Of a stretch of 64,000 nt of DNA, positions 25,093 to 34,514 are shown one piece after another (the first letter of the stretch is position 1; each line of letters begins with the position of its first letter). A program made the translations under genes and the position numbers. The notes under the pieces were generated by a model. The model was not told the DNA's origin and ran no database searches. It saw only the letters and a list, made by a program, of their open reading frames with translations. The stretch is from JABJGO01 sp963921245 (GTDB lineage: Bacteria > Pseudomonadota > Alphaproteobacteria > Rhodospirillales > Casp-alpha2), in assembly GCA_963921245.4 (NCBI GenBank), contig CAWUEY030000001.1, forward strand, positions 744,001-808,000, in the 5' to 3' direction.

Positions 25093-27603
25093 TCAAAACG
25101 GTCGGAGCAGGCGTTTGATGTACTGCAATTCCTGCTCGGACCGCGTACGGTCGTTTGAGCGTCGCTGCAATTCATCAAAAATCTCCTGAACCCGCTGCAT
25201 TTCAAATTCCGTCGGAATTTGCACGGACCCGTCATCCATTTGAGACGAAAGCCCTCCGGTGCCTGTTCGGCCAAACGGATCGGACCCGCTCCCGGGCAAT
25301 ATTCCTCCTGGCATACTCATGGAACCGGGTGCAGATTGCATTTGCTGCGCCATTTTCTCAGCAATGTCATCTCCCGTTTTCCGCAGGGCATCAAGAGCAT
25401 CGGATTGATGAACAACGGATTTCCCGCCGTCGCCTTTTTGGAGGGATTCGATGGATTTCTGCATGGATCGCTCTGCATCGATTGCGGTTGACGGAATTTT
25501 CTGACCATCGCCACGAAGTTTTGGCATCAACTTCATCAATTCACGGCGCAGGTTCTCTTGAATATCAACGAAAGGGGCGTACTGGTTTTCTTCAGGCGTC
25601 CCATCGACCGAGTTGCTGTTTACGGATCGCTCGCGCGGGGCGGCATTTTGACGATTCATGCGAAAGGTCTGATCTAACAGGCTTTCCTGCCGCTGCGTCA
25701 GGGTGAACAGGTCTTCCAGCATCTGGCGCTGGGCGTTGAATTGCTCAAGCGGAATATCTGAATTCATGGCGACCTGAATTGACTCCAGCATATTGCGAAG
25801 CTGTTCCAGGGTTTGCCGCGCGGCTTCCAGTGAGCCCGTTCGCGCCAGTTCACGCGCATCATCAAGCATGTTCATGATGTCAGTGTTGTCCATGAAGGCC
25901 ATTCCGGGCAAATCTGTTACGGAATCCAGGCCCTTCTGATTGAGTTGTTCGGCAAGGGCGGCCATGAATCTGTCCAGTGCTTCACGGAGACTATTTAACA
26001 AATTATCGAATGCCTCGCCCGTGACACCTTCGCGCATAGCGTCGAGCAGCTGATCGTGTGCATCTGTCAGTGCGCGACCGGCAACGGCGAACTCACCGTC
26101 TTCAATACGAAGGGCGGTATTCCAGAGAATGTCGCGGACTGTTTCTGTGTCCGGATTTTCCACGTTAAAGAGCAATCTGAATCGGGCGATGCGCATGGCC
26201 AGAAATGCGACAGTATCGTGGTTGATACGCCCCGGAAATGCCGAGAGATCGTCGAGACCGGTAATAACTGTGTCAATGGACTCGGCTGACGCCCGAAACA
26301 GCTGTTTACGGTACTGAATCAATTGTTTCGCTACTGGATGATTGAAGGGCCTTTCGGGTAAGACCATCGTCAAAACGCCACTGCGACCGATTTGCCCGAT
26401 AGCATCCGTTGCTTCCAAACTGACAGCTACGGGAAGCCCGGCCCAGTTATGCTCGCTCAAATCCTTGATGACGGAAGCGGCAATTGTTGGCTCGTTAGCG
26501 TTGGGTAAGGGTAGTCCGATGCGGAACAAGTTTTGTTCGCTGCTATCTTCGGCAACGGCGGTATTGAGCACCACCAAATTGATATCCCGAAGTCCGTAAT
26601 CATCCCGTGCACCAAAAGAAATTTCCAACCGTCCTCGGGAGGCGGGTTGCGGTTCTTCAGTAAAGTCGATTACCGGTGGTGCGTCGTCAACAAGCTGAAC
26701 CGACCAATTCAAAGACAGGGTGCCGGGGATGCGAACGGACAGTTTTGTTGATTCCACCGTCGCATCGCTGGCCCCGATTTTCGTTTCCGCTTTATATCCT
26801 TGTTCACCGAGTGTTTCAAAACGAACGGGACGTGAACCAATGATCAGTTCGGGTTCCCGCGGGCCCGCGACTTGCACAAGAACGTCGCTGCCGACAGGAA
26901 TCACGCTTGTTGAAGGCGGTTCAATATCTTTGGTAATCGTGTCCGAAGATAAATGAAATGGCGGGTGACCGGTATAAGATGGTGGATGTACCCAAACATC
27001 AATCTTCGCGGTCGATGATTGAATATCGCGCGGGATAAACGCCTGTAACAACCTGTCAGCAGGATTTTCATGCCCAATGGCGAGTCCCGTGATGAAAACG
27101 ATCACGGCAATGGTGCGAAGCGCGTAAGGATCTGCCGCCGCAAGTGAGAAGTTTGGCCAGTGGAACTGTAAATGTCGGGTGCGTTTTTGAGCGCGCCGAA
27201 CGTGTTCCTCCCAAATATTCCGGGTAACCTCATTGTCCCGATGGGTGGACAGTTGATCCTGCAGGGTGGCCAGTGGGTGATCAGAAGCCGCATTGCGCGT
27301 TTCAAGCCAGGAAATGGTTTGATCCATTGTGGGCCAGGAGAGGTTGTCAAAAGCGCGGACGCAGGCAATGCAAAACCCACTGAACAACCCCAGGAGTATT
27401 AAGGCATGCCATAAGACAGGTAATGCGGGAAGAAGCCCGCTAAGGCCAATACCAATACTCGCCAGCACAGTGGCAAAAACCGGCCAGAGCCGTATCCACA
27501 AGATCCGTGTGCACAATACGAACTGTCCGAACAGGATAAACTGTCGAGTGCCCTGCCGCCAGGGTGTGCGAGATGGCCCCGGATCGGGTGAGCCGGCGGT
27601 CAT
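25093..27603 (-). CDS. TIGR02302-family (DUF4175-like) membrane protein
   Basis: About 836 residues from the ATG at 27603, which overlaps the lysA stop (ATGA). Two or three N-terminal membrane spans (VFATVLASIGIGLSGLLPAL; LIVLGLFSGFC-like) are followed by a large domain: an Ig-like extracytoplasmic part (VWVHPPSYTGHPPF; IDFTEEPQPASRGRLEISFGARDDYGL), a long helical segment rich in Leu, Gln and Glu, and a Met/Gly/Pro-rich stretch before a basic C-terminal helix (EIFDELQRRSNDRTRSEQEL). The family is widespread in alphaproteobacteria next to lysA/argH; the function is unknown. Confidence 0.85.
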   Translation of the reverse strand: MTAGSPDPGPSRTPWRQGTRQFILFGQFVLCTRILWIRLWPVFATVLASIGIGLSGLLPALPVLWHALILLGLFSGFCIACVRAFDNLSWPTMDQTISWLETRNAASDHPLATLQDQLSTHRDNEVTRNIWEEHVRRAQKRTRHLQFHWPNFSLAAADPYALRTIAVIVFITGLAIGHENPADRLLQAFIPRDIQSSTAKIDVWVHPPSYTGHPPFHLSSDTITKDIEPPSTSVIPVGSDVLVQVAGPREPELIIGSRPVRFETLGEQGYKAETKIGASDATVESTKLSVRIPGTLSLNWSVQLVDDAPPVIDFTEEPQPASRGRLEISFGARDDYGLRDINLVVLNTAVAEDSSEQNLFRIGLPLPNANEPTIAASVIKDLSEHNWAGLPVAVSLEATDAIGQIGRSGVLTMVLPERPFNHPVAKQLIQYRKQLFRASAESIDTVITGLDDLSAFPGRINHDTVAFLAMRIARFRLLFNVENPDTETVRDILWNTALRIEDGEFAVAGRALTDAHDQLLDAMREGVTGEAFDNLLNSLREALDRFMAALAEQLNQKGLDSVTDLPGMAFMDNTDIMNMLDDARELARTGSLEAARQTLEQLRNMLESIQVAMNSDIPLEQFNAQRQMLEDLFTLTQRQESLLDQTFRMNRQNAAPRERSVNSNSVDGTPEENQYAPFVDIQENLRRELMKLMPKLRGDGQKIPSTAIDAERSMQKSIESLQKGDGGKSVVHQSDALDALRKTGDDIAEKMAQQMQSAPGSMSMPGGILPGSGSDPFGRTGTGGLSSQMDDGSVQIPTEFEMQRVQEIFDELQRRSNDRTRSEQELQYIKRLLRPF

Positions 27604-28898
27604 CCCGTTGCCTCCTGATACGAGCCACCCAGCCATTCGGGAATATCTTCAAATACCATCAGATCGGCTGTATCGATACGCCGTCGAACAATCGCGAACT
27701 GATCTCCTCTGACCAGAACTTCGGGCACAAGGGCTCGTGCATTGTAAAACGATGACATAACAGCGCCATAGGCACCGGCGCTGCGGAAGGCAATGATATC
27801 ACCGCCATGAAGCGGCGGAACCGGGCGGGACCGGGCAAATGTGTCCCCGGTTTCACAAACTGGTCCGACAATATCTGCCGGTGCAAACGATGCATCAGCG
27901 GCGGGCTCTGTAAGTGGCATAATGGCGTGATGAGCACTATAGAAGGACGGTCGGATCAGATCGTTCATTGCGGCATCGAGAATAACGAAGCGACGGCTAG
28001 GGCCGTCTTTTACATAAACCACGCTGGAAACCAGGATCCCCGCATTCCCCATAATGACCCGCCCGGGCTCCACCAGCACCTTACAGCCAAGGTTACCGAC
28101 CACGGCTTTGACCATGGTGCCGTAGTCCTGTGGGCTTGGCGGTGGGGTTTCGTTTTCTTCTTCGAAGTAAGGAATGCCCAGTCCTCCACCCAGATCGATG
28201 CGATCAATCGTGTGTCCGGCGGCACGCAATTGTTCCACCAGTTCAACGCCACTTTTATAGGCGGCACGGAAAGGCGCCAGTTCCCGGAGTTGTGATCCGA
28301 TATGCATGGCAATGCCGACGGGCGAAATACCGGGTAATTGGGAGGCCAGGGCAAAGATCTCGCGGGCGCGGTAAATATCAATTCCGAACTTATTTTCGCT
28401 TTTCCCGGTAGTGATCTTTTCATGGGTTTTTGCATCAACATCCGGATTAACCCGGATGGAAACCGTTACCGTGGCTTTTTTCGATACAGCAATCCGGCTG
28501 AGGGTTTCCAATTCCGGTTCGCTCTCCACATTGATCTGCATGATCCGGGCATCAATCGCCCGGGCAAGCTCATCTTCGGTTTTGCCAACGCCGGAAAAGA
28601 CGATTTTGTCCGCTGAAACGCCTGCCTCCAGGGCCCGGTCCATCTCGCCGACAGAAACAACGTCGGCGCCCGCACCCAGTCCCGCCAGCGTTTTGACAAC
28701 GGATAGATTGCCGTTGGCTTTCATGGCGTAACAAACCAGAGCATCAAGGCCCTCAAGTGAGTTGGCAAACACCCGATAGTGACGTTCCATGGTCGCGCTG
28801 GAATAGCAGTAGAATGGTGTCCCTACGCTCGCCGCAATGTCACGGACGGGAGCATCTTCGGCGTATAACTCTCCATTGCGGTATGAAAAATAATCCAT
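27600..28898 (-). CDS. lysA: Diaminopimelate decarboxylase
   Basis: 432 residues, fold-type III PLP enzyme. It converts meso-diaminopimelate to lysine. Visible: PLP Lys in CYAMKANGNLSVVKTLA, the VFSGVGKTEDEL region, HIGSQL, the PLP phosphate loop DLGGGLGIPY, EPGRVIMGNAG, the catalytic Cys region GPVCETGDTFA and the C-terminal YGAVMSSFYNAR. It is the middle gene of argH–lptM-like–lysA–TIGR02302, a common alphaproteobacterial order. Confidence 0.96.
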   Translation of the reverse strand: MDYFSYRNGELYAEDAPVRDIAASVGTPFYCYSSATMERHYRVFANSLEGLDALVCYAMKANGNLSVVKTLAGLGAGADVVSVGEMDRALEAGVSADKIVFSGVGKTEDELARAIDARIMQINVESEPELETLSRIAVSKKATVTVSIRVNPDVDAKTHEKITTGKSENKFGIDIYRAREIFALASQLPGISPVGIAMHIGSQLRELAPFRAAYKSGVELVEQLRAAGHTIDRIDLGGGLGIPYFEEENETPPPSPQDYGTMVKAVVGNLGCKVLVEPGRVIMGNAGILVSSVVYVKDGPSRRFVILDAAMNDLIRPSFYSAHHAIMPLTEPAADASFAPADIVGPVCETGDTFARSRPVPPLHGGDIIAFRSAGAYGAVMSSFYNARALVPEVLVRGDQFAIVRRRIDTADLMVFEDIPEWLGGSYQEATG

Positions 28899-28934
28899 AT
28901 GGCCCTGAGTTTTCTTGAGTTTAATCCGTCAACG

Positions 28935-29111
28935 TTACTCAGTCGGGTATTCTTCCGGATAGGTACTGCCTTCCGGATAAGACGGGGGGGCTTTCCGACC
29001 GCAGGCAGAAAGCCCAAGGCATATCCCGAGGATGACAATAACGAACCCGTGGGTGGCACGTTTACGGAAGTCGTGACGAAACACGTTTTTACACAAGGCC
29101 CTGACGTTCAT
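28935..29111 (-). CDS. lptM: LptM/YifL-like small lipoprotein
   Basis: A 58-residue ORF between argH and lysA, on the same strand. A basic N-terminus and hydrophobic stretch (FVIVILGICLG) lead to a lipobox LSAC, and the mature part starts CGRKAPPSYPEGSTYPEEYP. CG-(K/R)-K-(G/A)-P with a PEGSTYP-like tail is characteristic of the YifL/LptM family, which assists maturation of the LPS transporter LptD in enterobacteria (established there; inferred here). The gene is easily missed because longer out-of-phase frames overlap it. Confidence 0.82.
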   Translation of the reverse strand: MNVRALCKNVFRHDFRKRATHGFVIVILGICLGLSACGRKAPPSYPEGSTYPEEYPTE

Positions 29112-29147
29112 GGTTTTGTTTCCCCGGGTTGACCGATAAGCCCATGT

Positions 29148-30557
29148 TTACAGAAAGCGCTGCCGCGCGGCAATGGTGGCTAACTTCACGTTTTCCGGCG
29201 CGGTCCCACCATAACTCGATCTGCTGGCCACGGAATTTTCAACGCCAAGCACGCTAAACACGCCTTCTGTAATGCCCGGTTCTACGCTTTGCATGTCTTC
29301 AAGGGTCAAATCTTCCAAGCCGATACCTTTGTTTTCTGCCAGTTTGACCAACTCGCCAGTAACGTGGTGGGCATTTCGAAACGGCATATCTAACACCCGA
29401 ACCAGCCAATCGGCCAGATCTGTTGCCGTGATGAATCCATTACTGACGGCAGCCTTCTGAGTATCAGCGTTGACCGTCATGCCGTCCAGCATACCCCGCA
29501 TGGCGGCGATGCATAACGCCAGCGTATCGACCGCATCGAACACAGGTTCCTTGTCTTCCTGCATATCCTTGCCATAGGTCATGGGAAGACCCTTCATGAC
29601 AACGAGAAGCGTATTTAAGGCACCAATGATCCGTCCAACCTTGCCACGGACCAATTCCGCGGCATCAGGATTTCGTTTTTGAGGCATGATCGAGCTTCCG
29701 GTGGAGAACCCGTCTGACACGCGAACGAAGTTGAATTGTACCGCTGCCCAGATCACGATCTCTTCGGCCAGGCGCGACAGGTGAACACCGCATATGGACG
29801 CCGCGCTCAACAATTCCATGACAAAATCCCGGGCTGAAACCGCATCCATGGAATTTGCGCTCGGCCTGTCGAATTCGAGCATGCCCGCGGTCATGTCGCG
29901 ATCAATGGCGAACGATGTTCCGGCCAGGGCAGCAGCACCCAGAGGTGATTCGTTTGCCCGTTGCCGGCAATCAGCGAGTCTGCCGCGATCACGCCCGAAC
30001 ATCTCAACGTAGGCCAGCATATGGTGTCCAAAGGTTACAGGCTGCGCCGCCTGCATATGGGTAAAGCCAGGCATGATGGTATTGCTGTTGGCTTCTGCAA
30101 CATCGATCATAACGGCTTGCAGGGATTGTAATTCTCCGTCCAGGCTGTCCATGGCATCTCGTGCCCAGAGACGCAGGTCTGTTGCAACCTGATCGTTTCG
30201 CGACCGTGCCGTGTGCAGACGTCCAGCGGCTTCGCCAATCAGTTCGGCCAGCCGGGATTCCACGTTCATGTGAATGTCTTCCAGGTCAGTTCGGAAGGTA
30301 AAGGAGCCGGATTCAATCTCCTCAAGGATGATATCCAGTCCCTGTTGTATTTTTTCTTCATCGCCTGTGTCGATGATGCCACACGCAGCCAGCATGGCAG
30401 CATGGGCTTTCGAGCCACGGATATCCTGGGCATACAGACGTTTGTCAAAATCGATGGAAGTATTGATAGCTTCCATAAGCTGAGCGGGACCGCCAGAAAA
30501 ACGCGCACCCCACATGGTGCTGGTAGCGTCTCGCGATTTTGTGTTCTCGTCGGTCAT
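29148..30557 (-). CDS. argH: Argininosuccinate lyase
   Basis: About 469 residues; the ATG at 30557 is preferred over a TTG two codons upstream. It splits argininosuccinate to arginine and fumarate. Family blocks: MWGARFSGGPAQ, DIHMNVESRL, the TARSRNDQVATDLRLW block, MPGFTHMQAAQPVTFGHH (catalytic His), the flexible catalytic-Ser loop GSSIMPQKRNPD, and GLPMTYGKDMQEDKEPVFD. It is divergent from the TlpA-like gene. Confidence 0.97.
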   Translation of the reverse strand: MTDENTKSRDATSTMWGARFSGGPAQLMEAINTSIDFDKRLYAQDIRGSKAHAAMLAACGIIDTGDEEKIQQGLDIILEEIESGSFTFRTDLEDIHMNVESRLAELIGEAAGRLHTARSRNDQVATDLRLWARDAMDSLDGELQSLQAVMIDVAEANSNTIMPGFTHMQAAQPVTFGHHMLAYVEMFGRDRGRLADCRQRANESPLGAAALAGTSFAIDRDMTAGMLEFDRPSANSMDAVSARDFVMELLSAASICGVHLSRLAEEIVIWAAVQFNFVRVSDGFSTGSSIMPQKRNPDAAELVRGKVGRIIGALNTLLVVMKGLPMTYGKDMQEDKEPVFDAVDTLALCIAAMRGMLDGMTVNADTQKAAVSNGFITATDLADWLVRVLDMPFRNAHHVTGELVKLAENKGIGLEDLTLEDMQSVEPGITEGVFSVLGVENSVASRSSYGGTAPENVKLATIAARQRFL

Positions 30558-30633
30558 GTTCAAACTTTGCTTATCGGTCTATAAAGCAGGGTTCATTGTA
30601 GCGGGAATTGCACGGTAAATACACCGAGGCCCT

Positions 30634-31236
30634 ATGGTTCGTTACCTGGTTCGTTACATTCTTATGGCGTGTGCAGTTGCCGCCACCGTCTCCGTGGGGA
30701 TTGTGGTTATTCCGGCCATTGTTTCAAGCCCGGAAAAGGCAAAATGCACAGCCGAACGGGCGGCGGCTGCCGGGATTATAAATTTTGTTCCAAACGACGA
30801 TGAAAACCGTCGGATTGCCGCCTCTTTTTTTGACGCGGCAGGCAATAGCAAAAGCATACAGGACTATCAGGGGACAGCCCTGCTGGTAAATTTCTGGGCA
30901 ACGTGGTGTGCCCCATGCGTTGCCGAGATGCCTGCGCTTGATCGCTTGCAGGATTTGGTTTCGGGCTCCGGGATTGAGGTGCTGGCGATCAATGAAGATC
31001 GCGATGGAGAGTCCGTCGCGCCAGCATTTTACGAGACAAACAAGCTCAAGAACCTTGCCGTTTTGTATGACCGAAATCAGACTTTCCTGCGTGCCGCCGG
31101 GGTAACGGGGTTGCCTACAACATTGCTGATCGATCAGGATGGCGCCGTGAAATCCGCTATTTTGGGCGATACAGAATGGGATTCTCCCGATATTGTGTCA
31201 TTTGTTCAGGATTGTTTTGGTCTGGGGGATGCCTAG
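30634..31236 (+). CDS. TlpA-like thioredoxin (membrane-anchored thiol reductase)
   Basis: 200 residues. An uncleaved N-terminal signal anchor (YILMACAVAATVSVGIVVIPAIV) is followed by a periplasmic redoxin domain with the active site VNFWATWCAPCVAEMPAL (WCAPC) and the cis-Pro loop GLPTTLLID. TlpA-type proteins keep periplasmic thiols reduced, for example during cytochrome maturation. It lies 77 bp from the divergent argH, an arrangement frequent in alphaproteobacteria. Confidence 0.92.
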   Translation: MVRYLVRYILMACAVAATVSVGIVVIPAIVSSPEKAKCTAERAAAAGIINFVPNDDENRRIAASFFDAAGNSKSIQDYQGTALLVNFWATWCAPCVAEMPALDRLQDLVSGSGIEVLAINEDRDGESVAPAFYETNKLKNLAVLYDRNQTFLRAAGVTGLPTTLLIDQDGAVKSAILGDTEWDSPDIVSFVQDCFGLGDA

Positions 31237-31266
31237 AGCGTTCAGACGGCGGGTTGGAGAGGAGAT

Positions 31267-31578
31267 ATGATCTGTATCCGATACGTGATGATAGGTGCTA
31301 TTCTGGTCGGTTTAACGGCGTGCTCCAGTTTTAATACACGTTGGGAACATGCCGAAATTCCGTCTGACGAATGGGGTGTGGATTACGCTCAATGCCGCTA
31401 TGAAGCCCGCCGGAAGGCAGAGAAAGAAACAGATATCTCCGTTGCGGAGATAAATCTCTACGGCGATGAGGAGGACACCATAAACGCCATGATGACCATT
31501 GCCAACATTAAAAAACGAACCCGTGAATTGTTTGGCCGATGCATGCAGGAGTTTGGATACACCCCGGTGAAAAGGTGA
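31267..31578 (+). CDS. Small putative lipoprotein (103 aa)
   Basis: The N-terminus MICIRYVMIGAILVGLTAC ends in a lipobox (LTAC-SS). The mature part is short and charged, with two further Cys (YAQCRYEARRKAEKE; LFGRCMQEFGY) and an ending similar to small glycine-zipper-less outer-membrane lipoproteins of unknown role. GGAGAGGAG precedes the ATG. It follows the TlpA-like gene by 30 bp, so co-transcription is likely. Confidence 0.75.
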   Translation: MICIRYVMIGAILVGLTACSSFNTRWEHAEIPSDEWGVDYAQCRYEARRKAEKETDISVAEINLYGDEEDTINAMMTIANIKKRTRELFGRCMQEFGYTPVKR

Positions 31579-31606
31579 GCCAGGACCGATGATCAGGAGA
31601 ACAAAA

Positions 31607-31629
31607 AAGGCGGCTATCAAAGCCGCCTT
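31607..31629. terminator. Bidirectional terminator between the lipoprotein and DUF1127 genes
   Basis: A perfect 9-bp stem AAGGCGGCT / AGCCGCCTT with a five-base loop sits between two convergent genes; it is flanked by an A-run on the left and a short T-rich stretch on the right, so it can serve both strands. Confidence 0.85.
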
Positions 31630-31660
31630 CTTCATTCAAGGAAGAGAGAGTTGTTTCGAG

Positions 31661-32242
31661 TTAACCTGCTTTGCGAACAGCCACTTCGTCGTTGGCCGCC
31701 GCGCCAACAGTTACATCAGTGGTATCGACAATGCTGGAAATCTCGGTTTTCGGACCAATGATTTTTGCCTTTGCAGGCGCAGTGACTTCACCGGACCATT
31801 CCCGGCATATCGCGTCGATGTCAGCACGTTCGATGCCGATATCCGCAAGCATCCGATCGCTCATACCCCGCATTTCTGCGGCCAGAGCCCGCCGTCGGAA
31901 AGATGCGGTAATCCGTGCAGGCAGGGAAACGACAGCTTTAACCAGATCGCTTGATGTGGAGACGGGTGCCGGTGTTTCGTTCTTTGCCCATTCATTGGCG
32001 AATTCACGAATGTCACCGCGGCAGAGGCCAATGTCTTCCAGCATGTGATCGCTCATGGCCGTCAGTTGTTTTTCAATGGCGCCCCGACGTACGTAGTGGC
32101 GGATGGTGTTTTCAATGGCGGCCAGGGTGCCACCCAGTGCGGGCATGGGAATTCGGAAAAACCCGGTGCCAACAGCAACCGAACGGGCAATACCCTGAAC
32201 GAACAGGGGGGAGAGGGCGGAAGCGCCTGAAATGTTCGTCAT
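31661..32242 (-). CDS. Protein with two DUF1127 (YjiS-like) domains
   Basis: 193 residues. Two DUF1127 copies are visible: the first around residues 45-82 (RRGAIEKQLTAMSDHMLEDIGL), the second around 115-150 (RRRALAAEMRGMSDRMLADIGIERADID). Each has the family core (M/L)SD-x-M-L-x-DIG. Most DUF1127 proteins are 50-90 residues with one copy; a tandem form with a Gly/Ala-rich N-terminus and Ala/Lys C-terminal tail is unusual. Short DUF1127 proteins have been linked to RNA binding and phosphate/carbon metabolism in alphaproteobacteria. GGAAAAAGATC precedes the ATG. Confidence 0.82.
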   Translation of the reverse strand: MTNISGASALSPLFVQGIARSVAVGTGFFRIPMPALGGTLAAIENTIRHYVRRGAIEKQLTAMSDHMLEDIGLCRGDIREFANEWAKNETPAPVSTSSDLVKAVVSLPARITASFRRRALAAEMRGMSDRMLADIGIERADIDAICREWSGEVTAPAKAKIIGPKTEISSIVDTTDVTVGAAANDEVAVRKAG

Positions 32243-32481
32243 GATCTTTTTCCTTCATGCAAAATTGAGTATCACTGACCGCGTGGTCACTGGCGATAGC
32301 GGGAAAATAGTTGTGCCGCCGGATTTTCGGTAGCGTTATTGTTGCACTGCAGCATTGCGCTCCACGCATGACTCCCCACAAAGCAGTGGCCTGGCAAAAC
32401 GCGGACAAAGGCATTGCCAATTCGCAAGACGAGTCATAGCCTCCCGGGAACAGATGTTTGCACCCAGACAGGAGAACGGCC

Positions 32482-34329
32482 GTGCCCGATGAAACCCCGC
32501 TAGATCGCCCGGATTATCACGACCGGGTGGCACGGTTGCGTGCGGAACTTTCGGCGAGAGGGCTGCACGGATTTATCATTCCACGCTCAGATGAACACCA
32601 GGGCGAGGACGTACCCGCGTGTTCCGAGCGTTTACTCTGGATCAGCGGTTTTGGCGGCACGGCGGGTACGGCCATTGTCATGGTCGACAAAGCGGCAATC
32701 TTTGTTGACGGACGTTACACGCTTCAGGTTCGTGATCAGGTCGCAGAAGACTTGTTTGCCTATCGCCACCTGATTGAGGAACCGCCGAAGACGTGGCTTC
32801 TGGAAACTGTTGGGCCGGGCCAGAAAATTGCCTTTGATCCCTGGTTGATGACAAGAAATCAGGTCGCCCGCTATCAGGCGGCTGTGGAAAAAGCCGGAGG
32901 AGAACTGGTTGCGGTGGATGACAATCCCCTGGATGCGGTTTGGCTGGATCGCCCGCCCGCGCCCAAAGCCACCATTCGTGCCCACGGCCTTGAATACACC
33001 GGTCTGGAGTCCTCTGTGAAACGCGAGCGTGTTGCAGAAACCCTATCGCGCGAAGGGTTGGATGCCGTGGTGTTGGGCGCACCGGATTCCATTGCCTGGC
33101 TGTTGAACGTCCGGGGCGGTGATTTACCCAATGCACCTCAACCTCTATCCTTTGCCATCGTCAACAAAAACACAAAAGTGGAATGGTTTGTCGATCCCGA
33201 CAAGCCGGAGGAGGGCCTGGGACAATTCCTCGGTCCGGATGTTATCCGCCATGAACCCGGCCAGCTTGGGGCTGCTCTCGATGCCCTTGGCAAATCCGGT
33301 GCATCGGTTGGCCTCAACGCTAATATGGAGCCGGAATGGATACACCGGCGGTTGAAGTCTTCCGGTGCCACGGTGCGAATGGTGGGTGATCCTTGTGCCC
33401 TGCCAAAGGCTATTAAAACATCGGTGGAACTGGCCGGGATGCGTTCGGCCCACCTTCGTGATGCCGTCGCTGTGGTTCGGTTTCTGCATTGGCTGGATAC
33501 TGTTGCGTCCAGGCAATCCGTTACGGAAATCGATGCGTCCGATCAACTGGAAGCGTTTCGCCGAGAGAACCATATGTTTCGGGGCTTGAGTTTCCCGACC
33601 ATTTCCGCCGCCGCCGCTAACGGTGCTATCGTTCATTATCGGGCCACTGCGAAGACCAACAAAACACTGGAGCAAGGATCGTTGTATCTGGTCGATTCCG
33701 GTGCCCAATATCCGGATGGTACAACCGATGTCACCCGTACGATTGCCATTGGTGAGCCAACAGGTGAAATGGCTGAAAACTTCACTCGAGTGTTGAAGGG
33801 TCATATTGCCATCGCGGATGCGCGGTTCCCAAAGGGGACGACAGGGTCCCAGCTTGATCCCTTTGCCCGCCGCGCCCTGTGGGAAATCGGACTGGATTAC
33901 GACCATGGAACAGGGCACGGCGTTGGTAGTTACCTGAACGTTCATGAGGGCCCGCACCGTATCGCCAAGGGGCCAAATGCGGTCGCTCTGCAGCCCGGCA
34001 TGATCATTTCCAACGAACCCGGATACTACAAAACCGGAGCCTACGGAATCCGGATCGAGAATCTGGTTGCGGTCACCGGGATTGACCCGCCATCCGGGGC
34101 CGAGCGTGAGATGTATGGCTTTGAAACCTTGACTCTGGCACCCATTGATCTGCGGCTGGTCGTTCCTTCCCTGCTGGACGAGACGGAGGTAAACTGGCTG
34201 GACAGTTATCATCTCCGGGTTCGTGAGGGCCTTTTGCCGCTTCTCGCAAACAAGGGAGAGGATGTGCAGAACTGGCTGGTGGATGCTACGCAGCCGGTTA
34301 CAGCCACCAGGGCATTGATCATGTCATGA
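32482..34329 (+). CDS. Xaa-Pro aminopeptidase (aminopeptidase P family)
   Basis: About 615 residues from the GTG at 32482, which has AGGAG eight bases upstream. The layout is the long, three-domain form with two creatinase-like N-terminal domains (ARLRAELSARGLHGFIIPRSDEHQ; FVDGRYTLQ; GAPDSIAWLLNVRGGD) and a pita-bread catalytic domain. Metal ligands are visible in LVDSGAQYPDGTTDVTRT (two Asp), GTGHGVGSYLNVHEGP (His), ISNEPGYY (Glu) and GIRIENL (Glu). It removes N-terminal residues preceding proline. Likely cytoplasmic; no signal peptide. Confidence 0.93.
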   Translation: MPDETPLDRPDYHDRVARLRAELSARGLHGFIIPRSDEHQGEDVPACSERLLWISGFGGTAGTAIVMVDKAAIFVDGRYTLQVRDQVAEDLFAYRHLIEEPPKTWLLETVGPGQKIAFDPWLMTRNQVARYQAAVEKAGGELVAVDDNPLDAVWLDRPPAPKATIRAHGLEYTGLESSVKRERVAETLSREGLDAVVLGAPDSIAWLLNVRGGDLPNAPQPLSFAIVNKNTKVEWFVDPDKPEEGLGQFLGPDVIRHEPGQLGAALDALGKSGASVGLNANMEPEWIHRRLKSSGATVRMVGDPCALPKAIKTSVELAGMRSAHLRDAVAVVRFLHWLDTVASRQSVTEIDASDQLEAFRRENHMFRGLSFPTISAAAANGAIVHYRATAKTNKTLEQGSLYLVDSGAQYPDGTTDVTRTIAIGEPTGEMAENFTRVLKGHIAIADARFPKGTTGSQLDPFARRALWEIGLDYDHGTGHGVGSYLNVHEGPHRIAKGPNAVALQPGMIISNEPGYYKTGAYGIRIENLVAVTGIDPPSGAEREMYGFETLTLAPIDLRLVVPSLLDETEVNWLDSYHLRVREGLLPLLANKGEDVQNWLVDATQPVTATRALIMS

Positions 34330-34409
34330 TCAACGGAAAATGGATCTGGATTGAAGGCCAGCCAACCGGGGAAGTGCCTGGGCGGCAACTGCACCGCGGC
34401 GTTGCTTAA
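34326..34409 (+). CDS. Possible 27-residue ORF coupled to the aminopeptidase stop
   Basis: An ATG overlaps the aminopeptidase stop (ATGA) and opens a 27-codon frame (MINGKWIWIEGQPTGEV…) ending in TAA. The overlap is the coupling seen in real operons, but there is no recognisable family and the length gives little coding evidence. It could be a leftover of a deleted gene or chance. Confidence 0.2.
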   Translation: MINGKWIWIEGQPTGEVPGRQLHRGVA

Positions 34410-34514
34410 CAGGTTATTAAAGCTATATTGTCTAGGTCGTAGGTGTTGGAGTTTGCCTCAATCCGAGGCATTTTTAAGAAACTTGAGTATCTGAACCAGA
34501 GGCAGAAACAGATA

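Noticed and set aside
28899..29132. 77-codon frame on the plus strand between lysA and argH
   Set aside because: It is antisense to the lipoprotein gene, has no ribosome site and no recognisable product; the minus-strand lipobox ORF explains the region.
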